A stretch of DNA of 14,143 nucleotides from Oscillospiraceae bacterium (GTDB lineage: Bacteria > Bacillota > Clostridia > Oscillospirales > Ruminococcaceae), in assembly GCA_016303235.1 (NCBI GenBank), contig JAEDMB010000038.1:1-14143 (forward strand), in the 5' to 3' direction. Below are positions 1 to 7,559 of the stretch, one piece after another. The translations under genes and the position numbers were made by a program. Numbering within the stretch: position 1 is the first letter of the stretch; every line of letters begins with the position of its first letter. The notes under the pieces are model-generated. The model searched no databases and was not told the origin of the DNA. It worked only from the letters and a program-made list of their open reading frames with translations.

Positions 1-61
1 TTGAATTAATATCATTCATCTGGTGAATAATTTTTTCAAGCAATTCAAGTTTTTCATTCAT
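1..61 (-). CDS. Start of a further operon gene, cut by the window edge
   Basis: An ATG at 61-59 opens a frame that runs off the window after 20 codons, encoding a helical start ('MNEKLELLEKIIHQMNDIN'). AGAGGAG lies 11 bases upstream, inside the end of the 48-residue gene; this is a slightly long spacing but a strong site. The distance to the preceding stop is two bases. It shows that the operon continues past the left edge and that the window ends before any terminator. Function cannot be judged. Confidence 0.5.
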   Translation of the reverse strand, partial: MNEKLELLEKIIHQMNDINS

Positions 62-63
62 AA

Positions 64-210
64 TTACTTATTCTCCTCTATTATTTTTTTAATGCCATTG
101 ATTTTTGTTTCTAAATCAGAGTAATCTTTCTTGCAGTCATTAATCAATTTAGTGGCATAGAAATAAAGTTCACTGCTCTGTTTTTTCAATTCTTTGTATT
201 TATCTTCCAT
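64..210 (-). CDS. Small helical protein of 48 residues
   Basis: The ATG (210-208) lies three bases after the stop of Hsp70 B and is preceded by GGAGG at a suitable distance, inside the last codons of that gene. The product is highly charged and predicted fully helical, from 'MEDKYKELKKQSSELYFYAT' to a TAA at 64-66. Heptad-like spacing of hydrophobic residues suggests a short coiled coil. It is too short to assign to a family. Tight operon placement and a good binding site argue that it is real. It might be a small chaperone or adaptor, but nothing in the sequence fixes its role. Confidence 0.6.
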   Translation of the reverse strand: MEDKYKELKKQSSELYFYATKLINDCKKDYSDLETKINGIKKIIEENK

Positions 211-213
211 AAT

Positions 214-1833
214 TTAAACCTCCAGTGTTAATTCAAGCTGTGCAAGCGGTTGGCTTTCAATAATTTTTTTGCGAGGGTCGTAGAAATTTGCCTTGACAAC
301 GCCGTTTAATCCGGCACATATATCTATTCTGTAAGCCTTATCAGGAACGAATATATCAGGAGCAAGGGAAAAATAACCCATATATATAGGTTCGTCTGCT
401 CTTTCAAATATCTGATAAAGCTTTACTTTAAGAGTACCGTCATCGGATTTTTCAGGAATAACGTTTCTTCCCGCTGACCATTCACCGACAGTCATCTGAG
501 AAGTTCTGAGGCACTGATATTTTCCGTTGATGAAAACACCGATTTCATAGGCGAGTCTGTCCTCAACATTAAATTTAATATCATTAAATTTCAGATAAGT
601 TAATGCCCCTGTTGCAACAGCAGTATATTTTGATTTGTCCTTAATATCTATAAACAGTTCGCTTTTTCTTTCTTCTGATTCTGCATCAAAAAATTCCTCA
701 AGGAGCTTATGAAAGTAAATGATTTTTGAAGAACCGCCAATCATCATAATTTTATCGACATCACTTGTATCAAGCATAGCATCATCAACAAGCTGTTCGA
801 GAGTATCAAATATTTTTTCCCTGATACCGCAGTCATCAAGATATTTTTCGAGCATAGAATAAGAAAGCTCAATATTTGCCGAACTAATATTGTCAAGTTC
901 CAGACTTCCGAAAACCTCGGGAATATCAGGAGTTTTTCTCATATGGTTTTTGGAACATACCATCTCTTTAAATTCGTTTGTTTCATTAAAAAGTTTCCTG
1001 TAAACCTCATTAAAATAAAGCTGGTAATGACTTTTATATACTTTGGATTCGGGATTTTTATCCTCATCAGTAAAGCCGTCCGAATTTAAAAATTTAAATT
1101 TCATATTCTTGTCAATTTCCTGATTTATTTCGTTCTGATAATTTGCTGTAAACAGCTTGTCAATAATAAGCTGTGTTATATCATCACCGCCGAATCTTAT
1201 TCCCTTTGAGCTGAGCGTTTCAATATCTGTGGGTTGATTCGGAGTGATATTGAATATGCTTATATCCAGAGTGCCACCGCCGAAATCGAAAACAAGTATA
1301 TTATAAGGACTGCCTGTTTTATCATTGAACATCTGAAAATTTGAGAAAAGTCCCGCAAAAGGTTCAGTAATGACATCTGCAACATCAAGCTGTGCAGTTT
1401 CAGCAGCTTTTTTTAATCTTGCTTTCTGCATTTCTGAAAAGCATACCGGAACAGTCAGAATAGTTTTATCAGGATACTGATTTTTCTGATTATATGTATG
1501 CTCTCTTATCCATTTGAAGTCCTCAACAAGTATTTCATCAACTGTCATATACTTCTGACGCTTTTCAACATAAACATTCCAGTTTTCTTCTTCAATATGG
1601 CGTTTAAGCTTATCAACAACAGTATCGCCTGTGCGGTTGTCAACGTCACCGATACGAATATCCTGTTCATTGATATTAGTAATATTCGGGACAAAAGAAT
1701 TTCTCTGGTCGCTTGATAAATCCAAATCTTCTATTTTATCAATATCACCGTTTTCATATGCACGTATCTCACTGTTAAATACAGAAGCCTTGATGTTACA
1801 AGTTCCAAAGTCAATAGAAATATCTATACTCAT
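214..1833 (-). CDS. Hsp70-family ATPase B, divergent and lidless
   Basis: This 539-residue Hsp70/actin-fold ATPase is only distantly similar to Hsp70 A. Visible motifs are phosphate-1 'ISIDFGTCNIKASV' (5-18), with Cys12 where DnaK has threonine; 'ITEPFAGLFSNF' (155-166); phosphate-2 'VFDFGGGTLDISIF' (181-194); 'RFGGDDITQLII' (213-224); and adenosine 'IMMIGGSSKI' (362-371). By eye, Asn66 replaces the catalytic lysine of DnaK, so hydrolysis may be slow or altered. A roughly 60-residue variable region (about 235-300) replaces part of subdomain IIB. Residues about 425-539 are a beta domain in the place of the substrate-binding domain; no helical lid follows. AGGAGG lies eight bases before the ATG, which overlaps the stop of partner B. 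A motor for client handling or polymer control in the injection system is inferred. Confidence 0.88.
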   Translation of the reverse strand: MSIDISIDFGTCNIKASVFNSEIRAYENGDIDKIEDLDLSSDQRNSFVPNITNINEQDIRIGDVDNRTGDTVVDKLKRHIEEENWNVYVEKRQKYMTVDEILVEDFKWIREHTYNQKNQYPDKTILTVPVCFSEMQKARLKKAAETAQLDVADVITEPFAGLFSNFQMFNDKTGSPYNILVFDFGGGTLDISIFNITPNQPTDIETLSSKGIRFGGDDITQLIIDKLFTANYQNEINQEIDKNMKFKFLNSDGFTDEDKNPESKVYKSHYQLYFNEVYRKLFNETNEFKEMVCSKNHMRKTPDIPEVFGSLELDNISSANIELSYSMLEKYLDDCGIREKIFDTLEQLVDDAMLDTSDVDKIMMIGGSSKIIYFHKLLEEFFDAESEERKSELFIDIKDKSKYTAVATGALTYLKFNDIKFNVEDRLAYEIGVFINGKYQCLRTSQMTVGEWSAGRNVIPEKSDDGTLKVKLYQIFERADEPIYMGYFSLAPDIFVPDKAYRIDICAGLNGVVKANFYDPRKKIIESQPLAQLELTLEV

Positions 1834-2870
1834 TGAAAATTCCTCCTGTCAATTGACTGATAAATTCTGACACTTCCGCTGAAATATTTTAAAACAGATT
1901 TTCCGGCTGAATTATAATATCTTATTCCATAAGGTAACGTGCATATATCGCAAACCTTGCCAATCAGTTCTTTATTGCCGGTAAATGCAGGTTCTGTAAT
2001 GAAGTAATTAATTGCTTCATCGCTGAGATATTCATTTGATTGTACATTGCAGTCAATTGTAAATATATCTATATATTTAAGATATGAATTTATTTTCAAA
2101 AGCAATTCCTCATAAATTTTATTTCCATATTTTATTCTTGTACAGACATTCGGAATAATCTGTTTCATAAAAAATTCAGAAATTACAGGAAAAACTGCCT
2201 TTACAGCGGTTTCCGGAATCATATTGCTCGGAATTTGTCTTTTTATTTTATCTTTAATATTTTGCGAAACGGTTTCGATTTCCTGAGAGAAGTCGTCAAG
2301 TTTCTTTTTTATTATTCTGAATCCTTCTTCGTGGATATTATTCTCAACATAAATTTTCAAATCATTGATTTCTGATAATTTATCAAGATAATTTTTTAAA
2401 GAAATAATTCTTGTATCAATAGCACTGTCTTTTTTCGAATCCGGGATTTTCATAAGACTGCAATAATAATCAGTGTCAGAAGATTCAGATTTTTCCGGAG
2501 AATTTTTTACAAGTTCAGTATTCGGATTTTTTCCCGTCTGATTATCATAGTATTTTTTTAAAAGTTCTTCTTTAAATTCAGAAGGAATATTTCTATTTTC
2601 AAGCAGAACGTCAAGCAGTTTTACATAATCATTTTCTTTTTTTACATTGCTGAGATAGTTCAGAATTTTTTTTATCTTTTTGGGTTTCTCTTTTTTATGA
2701 TTTTTTTTATTTTTTCCCATTTTATTTTCATCACATTTCTTTAAATCCAGATATTTATATTTCTGAGATATATTCATATTTAAAATGAATGAATCAAAAG
2801 CTTCGGCATAATCTGAAAAATCATCTATTTTTTTCAGATATTTTTTTGCTGTTATTTTTTTTAAACACAC
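1830..2870 (-). CDS. Uncharacterised Hsp70-linked protein B (paralogue of the previous gene)
   Basis: This 346-residue protein starts at a GTG (2870-2868) with AGGT eight bases upstream inside the previous gene's last codons. It lies in the same frame as the previous gene, only a TAA and two codons away. The N-terminal part (about 1-120) is very lysine-rich ('KNKKNHKKEKPKKIKK', 53-68) and mostly helical; it is unlike the N-terminus of its paralogue. Residues about 135-346 share the C-terminal module: 'LMKIPD', 'YVENNIHEEGFRIIKKKLDDF', a long helical stretch and the final 'LPYGIRYYNSAGKSVLKYF' (312-330). The basic segment could bind nucleic acid or the acidic sheath insertion. No known family was recognised. 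Its stop overlaps the start of Hsp70 B by four bases, so it is coupled to that ATPase, as its paralogue is to Hsp70 A. Confidence 0.75.
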   Translation of the reverse strand: MCLKKITAKKYLKKIDDFSDYAEAFDSFILNMNISQKYKYLDLKKCDENKMGKNKKNHKKEKPKKIKKILNYLSNVKKENDYVKLLDVLLENRNIPSEFKEELLKKYYDNQTGKNPNTELVKNSPEKSESSDTDYYCSLMKIPDSKKDSAIDTRIISLKNYLDKLSEINDLKIYVENNIHEEGFRIIKKKLDDFSQEIETVSQNIKDKIKRQIPSNMIPETAVKAVFPVISEFFMKQIIPNVCTRIKYGNKIYEELLLKINSYLKYIDIFTIDCNVQSNEYLSDEAINYFITEPAFTGNKELIGKVCDICTLPYGIRYYNSAGKSVLKYFSGSVRIYQSIDRRNFQ

Positions 2871-2876
2871 AACATA

Positions 2877-3890
2877 TTACCTCATTTTGCGATAAACGGT
2901 TTTACGTCCGTATATTACAGAAGTTTTCTTTCTGTCGTCCATGTAATACTCTGTGATATACGGCAGATAATTTACCTCTTTGATTTTTCCGTTCATATTT
3001 TCTTTTGATGTATCTGCAAAAATATCCTCTGAAAAGTATTTTATAAATTTCTCATCATTTTTTTCACCGGCTTTAGCGTCATTGTATGAATAAAATCCCG
3101 CTGATTTCAGATATGATACAATATGACGTATAAGCTCTTTAAAAACGGAAATAACTTCCGGTGATTCTGTGTTATAGCTTAATTTTTCAATAACCGGTGA
3201 TATAATTGCTCCGGTCAGATATTCCCTGATATTGCTTACAGTTGACTGAACAGCTTTTTTTGAGCAGTTCCATTCTGTATCAGCTTTATTTTTCTTAAAT
3301 CCGTTCTGTAATTTTTCATAATCAGATGTAATATCCTCAATATAGTCTGATATTTTTCTCTTAATAATATTGAATGATTTAACATTGATATTTTTTTCAA
3401 CAAAATCATTAAGAGCTTTCAGCTCCTGTCCGTAAAGGACGATATTATAGTATTTTTCTATTCCTCTCTGACTCTGTTCGCATATCAGACGATTATTTTT
3501 GTCTTCAGGTATTTCGAGCAGTTTCATAAGCTCACGGTTTTTCTTTTCTGACGGTGAAAGCTGAATATCAGCAATTTTCGGTTCAGCCGGTATTTCTCTG
3601 TGTTCTTCAACATAAATTCGGGCAGGTTTATCTGAAACATCATCATTTTTAATTGTATTTCCGGATTGATATTCCTCACAGGGAACTTCACCATAAATAT
3701 CTGCCAATTCATTAATAATGTTTCTTTCAACATAAGTAAATTTCAGTTTATCTATAAGTATCTTATTATTTTCAAAAAGAATACTGATTTCTGTTTCCTC
3801 AGCAAATCCATATTCAACTTTACCATACATTTTTTCGAGATTAACCAGAAGGTTAAAGGACACATTTTTTTGATATACAATAGTATTCAT
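2877..3890 (-). CDS. Uncharacterised Hsp70-linked protein A (paralogue of the next gene)
   Basis: This 337-residue protein of unknown family is translationally coupled to Hsp70 A by an ATGA overlap. Residues about 1-70 look like a small beta/alpha unit, followed by a disordered, charged linker (about 70-115). The C-terminal 190 residues resemble the same region of the neighbouring 346-residue protein: 'LNDFVEKNINVKSFNIIKRKISDY' here (159-182) parallels 'INDLKIYVENNIHEEGFRIIKKKLDDF' there. Both then have a long helical stretch and a beta-rich end with a 'LPY...YY' motif (here 'YLPYITEYY', 308-316). There is no J-domain HPD motif, membrane segment or enzyme signature. Its constant pairing with an Hsp70 suggests a cofactor, nucleotide-exchange factor or client adaptor, but this is a guess from context. 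Confidence 0.75.
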   Translation of the reverse strand: MNTIVYQKNVSFNLLVNLEKMYGKVEYGFAEETEISILFENNKILIDKLKFTYVERNIINELADIYGEVPCEEYQSGNTIKNDDVSDKPARIYVEEHREIPAEPKIADIQLSPSEKKNRELMKLLEIPEDKNNRLICEQSQRGIEKYYNIVLYGQELKALNDFVEKNINVKSFNIIKRKISDYIEDITSDYEKLQNGFKKNKADTEWNCSKKAVQSTVSNIREYLTGAIISPVIEKLSYNTESPEVISVFKELIRHIVSYLKSAGFYSYNDAKAGEKNDEKFIKYFSEDIFADTSKENMNGKIKEVNYLPYITEYYMDDRKKTSVIYGRKTVYRKMR

Positions 3891-5476
3891 AATAAATTAC
3901 TTTCCTTTTCTATGATATGGTTTTGGGAAATAGTATTTTCTCCGTTTTTGATAGTGGCAGTAACTGAAAGAGAACCGTCGGCATTAAGTGTAAATTCAAA
4001 ATAAACCCTGCGGTTATACTTTTCTGCCGGAATATTCTGAAGATATAAAACATCTTTACTTCTTACTGCACTGTTTCTTATTGTAATATCATCTTTTGGA
4101 TTCATATGCTTTGAATCACGCTGGAATATTTCCAGACTATACTCTGATGAACCGTCAGGGATTTCAAAGTCACATGAACCTGTATAAGGCAGTTCCTGAT
4201 TATCCGGAATAATTGTATAAAATTCATCAAGCAATGAACCTCTTGCCATTTTCACTCCTATTTCATAGTTGGTGCTTTCAACAATATTATCCTTTGAATA
4301 ATTGTCATTTGCGACAAGTGCAGCTCCTCTGGAAATAAGCATGGAAATATCATCATCTGAAATCGCAGGGATTTTTCCGGTAAGCTTTGAAGTAATCTTA
4401 TTATTGAGCTTTTCAATAATCATAGGTATCTGAGAACTTCCTCCGGCAAGAATTATTCTGTCAATCTTATACTTATGTTCATCAGCCCAGCTGACAACAT
4501 TCTGAGTAATCTCAATAGTTTTATCGATATATTCTTCGATAAGAGAATTAATCATATCCGCTGTATATTCATATTCATAGGAAACCGGATTTCCTGAATC
4601 AGCAATAATAATTTCACCTATAAACTCTCTTTTGTTTTTTGAAAGACCGCATTTTATATTTTCACATATGCCACATATTTTATTGTAATTTATAAAATAG
4701 TCCTGTCTGCTCATTGTGCATTTGCGTTCAGTATATTTTTTTGGTGAAACGGGCATATTAAAATTAAAATCATCATTGATTCTCTTAATAATATCCTCTA
4801 TAATTTTATCTGTAATATTATTGCCTCCGAGATTTTCGTCACCGTCAGTATATCTTACTTTGAAAATTCCTTCATCATTGCTAAGCAATGATAAATCGAA
4901 AGTTCCGCCTCCGAAATCGTAAACAAGAATATTTTTGTTATTAAGTTCCGGACGCACATGCATATATGCAACAGCTGCGGCAGTTGGTTCTGCAATAAGC
5001 TCGACATTATCAAGATTAGCACTCTTAGCTGCTTCTTTAACAACATTTCTTGCAGTATCATCAAATTTTGCCGGTACTGAAATAACTACCTTGTCAATAT
5101 AATTGTCATCGCTGTCACTGTATTCTTCTGCTATTTTATTCTGAACGCCCTTTATAACTTCTCTCAGAAATCTTCCGGCAACCTGTACGGGAGTAAGTTT
5201 AAAAGATTCACCATCAGCAGTCATCACTTTAAATTTATGTTTTGGCTCCTGAAAATACGGCTTGAAATTTTTTATACAAGCCTCAGGAAAAATATTTTCA
5301 TAATAAAGTGCCTGCTTTCCTATTTTTACTTCCGACTTGTTTACATAGTATATTGCTGACGGAATAATACTTTCATCAGTATCTCCCAGCTCCATTGTCA
5401 CAGGCATATTGTATTTATTAACATATGAAACAACAGTATTTGTTGTGCCGAAATCGATACCAATTTCTCTGCCCAT
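3887..5476 (-). CDS. Hsp70-family ATPase A, lacking the C-terminal lid
   Basis: This is a 529-residue DnaK-like protein. The nucleotide-binding domain spans about 1-395: phosphate-1 'IGIDFGTTNT' at 5-14, 'IAEPTAAAVAY' at 161-171, phosphate-2 'VYDFGGGTFDLSLL' at 185-198, 'NLGGNNITDKII' at 215-226 and the adenosine motif 'ILAGGSSQIPMI' at 342-353. Residues 404-515 match a DnaK substrate-binding beta domain, ending with 'FTLNADGSLSVTATIKNGE'. The alpha-helical lid and EEVD tail are absent, and the chain is about 100 residues shorter than DnaK. The usual hydrophobic linker (VLLLDVTP type) is not conserved, and by-eye alignment puts Leu57 at the catalytic lysine position of Hsp70. It is therefore a specialised Hsp70, not the housekeeping chaperone. 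It overlaps the next gene by four bases. Service of the injection machine is inferred from the operon. Confidence 0.92.
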   Translation of the reverse strand: MGREIGIDFGTTNTVVSYVNKYNMPVTMELGDTDESIIPSAIYYVNKSEVKIGKQALYYENIFPEACIKNFKPYFQEPKHKFKVMTADGESFKLTPVQVAGRFLREVIKGVQNKIAEEYSDSDDNYIDKVVISVPAKFDDTARNVVKEAAKSANLDNVELIAEPTAAAVAYMHVRPELNNKNILVYDFGGGTFDLSLLSNDEGIFKVRYTDGDENLGGNNITDKIIEDIIKRINDDFNFNMPVSPKKYTERKCTMSRQDYFINYNKICGICENIKCGLSKNKREFIGEIIIADSGNPVSYEYEYTADMINSLIEEYIDKTIEITQNVVSWADEHKYKIDRIILAGGSSQIPMIIEKLNNKITSKLTGKIPAISDDDISMLISRGAALVANDNYSKDNIVESTNYEIGVKMARGSLLDEFYTIIPDNQELPYTGSCDFEIPDGSSEYSLEIFQRDSKHMNPKDDITIRNSAVRSKDVLYLQNIPAEKYNRRVYFEFTLNADGSLSVTATIKNGENTISQNHIIEKESNLL

Positions 5477-5495
5477 TATAATTAAATCCTCCAGT

Positions 5496-6251
5496 TTATA
5501 AAACTACAAAATTTCCGGCTTCCGGATACGATGCTGAAAATTTATTATTTTCACCTATAACTCCAAAACATTTTCCCCATATATCGATTATATTGTCAGT
5601 AACTTCGGAGAACATCAGTCTGATGAGTCTGAATTTTGCCTTGTTTTTACTGTTTCCGCAATAATAATAGTATAAATTTTTTTGACTGTTATAGTAAATT
5701 TCAGGAGAAGGCTTTACAAATCCGGCAATCAAGCCATCTTCCGCTGATTTCAAAGGTTTATTAAATTCAAATTTTACGTTATATTTTGTTAAGTCATCAA
5801 TACTGAAAAGCTCCAGAAAAATTCTGCTGAAAAGTTCCTCATTCTCGCAACTGAATCTGTACTCAAGAAAATACTTTAAAATAATTTTCCGTTCCTTTTC
5901 TGTAACACAGTCAGAAAAAAACAAATTTTTTATTTCAGTTCCATAGATATTGTTTTTTATTTCACTGCGAAGAATACAGCATAAAAATTCATTTAAATCA
6001 AGCCCGTTCAGCATATCAAGATGTGCAAGATAGTGGAGGGCAATATTGAAAAGTCCGGAATTTTTTTCTGACAGTTCTCCTGTATTTTCCTTGCCGTCAA
6101 ACACAGAAAAAATCTGACCGAAACGGATTAAAATATTGATATAATATTTAAAATCATCTGAAACATCACTTAAAACTTCAGAATACGGGTCAATTTTCTG
6201 ATTGATGACAAATTTATTTTTTGGAGAATAGTTTTCCCATATCCAGTTCAT
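5496..6251 (-). CDS. Uncharacterised protein, candidate baseplate or assembly factor
   Basis: I do not recognise this 251-residue protein. It starts at an ATG that overlaps the previous stop codon (ATGA), so it is probably translated by coupled reinitiation and made in step with the 433-residue protein. Residues about 30-140 look mainly helical ('FKYYINILIRFGQIFSVF', 'NIALHYLAHLDMLNGL'). The C-terminal third contains short tyrosine-rich strands ('NLYYYYCG') and then another helix. There is no signal peptide, transmembrane segment or obvious enzyme motif. It sits at the junction between the structural genes and the Hsp70 module, so it may be a small baseplate subunit or an adaptor. Neither role is shown by sequence. 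Confidence 0.65.
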   Translation of the reverse strand: MNWIWENYSPKNKFVINQKIDPYSEVLSDVSDDFKYYINILIRFGQIFSVFDGKENTGELSEKNSGLFNIALHYLAHLDMLNGLDLNEFLCCILRSEIKNNIYGTEIKNLFFSDCVTEKERKIILKYFLEYRFSCENEELFSRIFLELFSIDDLTKYNVKFEFNKPLKSAEDGLIAGFVKPSPEIYYNSQKNLYYYYCGNSKNKAKFRLIRLMFSEVTDNIIDIWGKCFGVIGENNKFSASYPEAGNFVVL

Positions 6252-7549
6252 ATATCAATTACTCCCTGCCAGCAAAATTCAGGATATTTTTCATTAAGAT
6301 ATTCCAGAACATAATTGGCATAGTCTTCTGTACGAACAGCAGACCACCCCGAAAATTTAAGAATACAGTTTATACGGCTTCTTAATTTAATTGTTCTTAA
6401 TCTCTGGTCTCCGGTTATACGCCTTATATTAACAGGTCTGTAATATGCTGACTCCGGAGCATAATTTTTTATTGTACGGATTTCAGAATTACAGTATTCC
6501 TGATTTTCTATCTTGTATTCCTCACTGACTGAAACTCCGAAAGGATTGTTGTTGAAAGCATTTATTGTACTTATTATATCAGCATGAGTTTTTACTCTTG
6601 TACATGGAACAGCACAAGGCGAATAGTAATTGCTGAACGAACCGGAATATTCAGAGCTTTTATTTAAAACAGTTATTTTCTGATATGAACAATTGAATAT
6701 ATCATCATTGTCCGAACCGGCATAAAGCACATTTTTTTTACTGTCCCTTAAGAATACTACTCTGTCATAGCTGTTAAAAATCAAGTAATCATTCGGATAA
6801 ATATTCATGTATGCTATTTTAAATTTTTTTTCATTAAAAAAAGGAGTTATCAGTTCTTTCGGGGCAGGAATATTGTCATACTGCATAGTAGTTTCGTTTC
6901 CGTCATTAAAAGAAACATTCCACATAAGACAATAATCCTTGGATAATTTAATAATACCGGAATCTATACCTTCAATTTCAATTGAAGTGATTTCATTGTT
7001 CGGAATACTACATTCCTTGAATTTAATTTCGGCAAATTTTCTGGCATAAGGCGAAAAGATAACAGGTTTATTTATTCCGTACTGATTAGCTATTTCAAAA
7101 ATTCTGCTTTCCTGTGAAACCAGATTATAATTTATGCGTATTGTGCAGGTACAGCTTTCTGATATATTATTATCCGAATATACTCTTACGCTGTGGGTTC
7201 TTTTACTGCAAATATCAATAAAGCTACTGTATGAACAGTCAAAAAAAGCTCCGAACTCAAGTTCATCACATACAGGGCGAAAAGAATTTCTTAATTTTTC
7301 TGTTTCTTTCTTTGGAATAAGAACTGTTTCTATATTAAAGCTGTCATTTGATTTATAAAAATAATTATAAAGCTCATTCCTGACATTATTTTCTATAAGA
7401 CCTATATGATTACTGCTGTATTCAAAAAGATTTGAAAAAAGCTTTATAAAAATTTCCTTTTGTTCATTGTCGCAGGAAGATGATTTTATAATATCAACAA
7501 GTTCTTCACGCATATTTTTTAGTTTACTGTCAAGCTCTGTATTATTCAA
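6248..7549 (-). CDS. Uncharacterised protein, candidate baseplate component
   Basis: I do not recognise this 433-residue protein. It begins with a TTG (7549-7547) preceded by GAGG eight bases upstream, the site overlapping the end of the spike gene. The first 65 residues are predicted helical ('LDSKLKNMREELVDI' onward). The middle (about 95-310) looks beta-rich, with several cysteines and aromatic residues. The last 60 residues are basic then helical ('RTIKLRSRINCILKFSGW', then 'EDYANYVLEYLNEKYPEF'). There is no signal peptide, membrane span or known catalytic motif. In contractile systems, genes after the spike commonly encode wedge proteins such as TssF/gp6-like subunits. Its position and size fit that, but this is inference from context only. 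It overlaps the next gene by four bases (ATGA), indicating translational coupling. Confidence 0.7.
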   Translation of the reverse strand: MNNTELDSKLKNMREELVDIIKSSSCDNEQKEIFIKLFSNLFEYSSNHIGLIENNVRNELYNYFYKSNDSFNIETVLIPKKETEKLRNSFRPVCDELEFGAFFDCSYSSFIDICSKRTHSVRVYSDNNISESCTCTIRINYNLVSQESRIFEIANQYGINKPVIFSPYARKFAEIKFKECSIPNNEITSIEIEGIDSGIIKLSKDYCLMWNVSFNDGNETTMQYDNIPAPKELITPFFNEKKFKIAYMNIYPNDYLIFNSYDRVVFLRDSKKNVLYAGSDNDDIFNCSYQKITVLNKSSEYSGSFSNYYSPCAVPCTRVKTHADIISTINAFNNNPFGVSVSEEYKIENQEYCNSEIRTIKNYAPESAYYRPVNIRRITGDQRLRTIKLRSRINCILKFSGWSAVRTEDYANYVLEYLNEKYPEFCWQGVIDI

Positions 7550-7559
7550 TTTTATTTCC

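Noticed and set aside
1823..1852. TTGACA with a TATAGA-like -10 at 18 bases near the start of Hsp70 B.
   Set aside because: The predicted start would lie inside the coding region after the ATG, and the TTGACA overlaps the gene's AGGAGG site; probably chance.
2877..3890. J-domain or GrpE identity for the Hsp70-linked partner proteins.
   Set aside because: No HPD motif is present, and the GrpE pattern of a long N-terminal coiled coil followed by a small beta domain was not evident.
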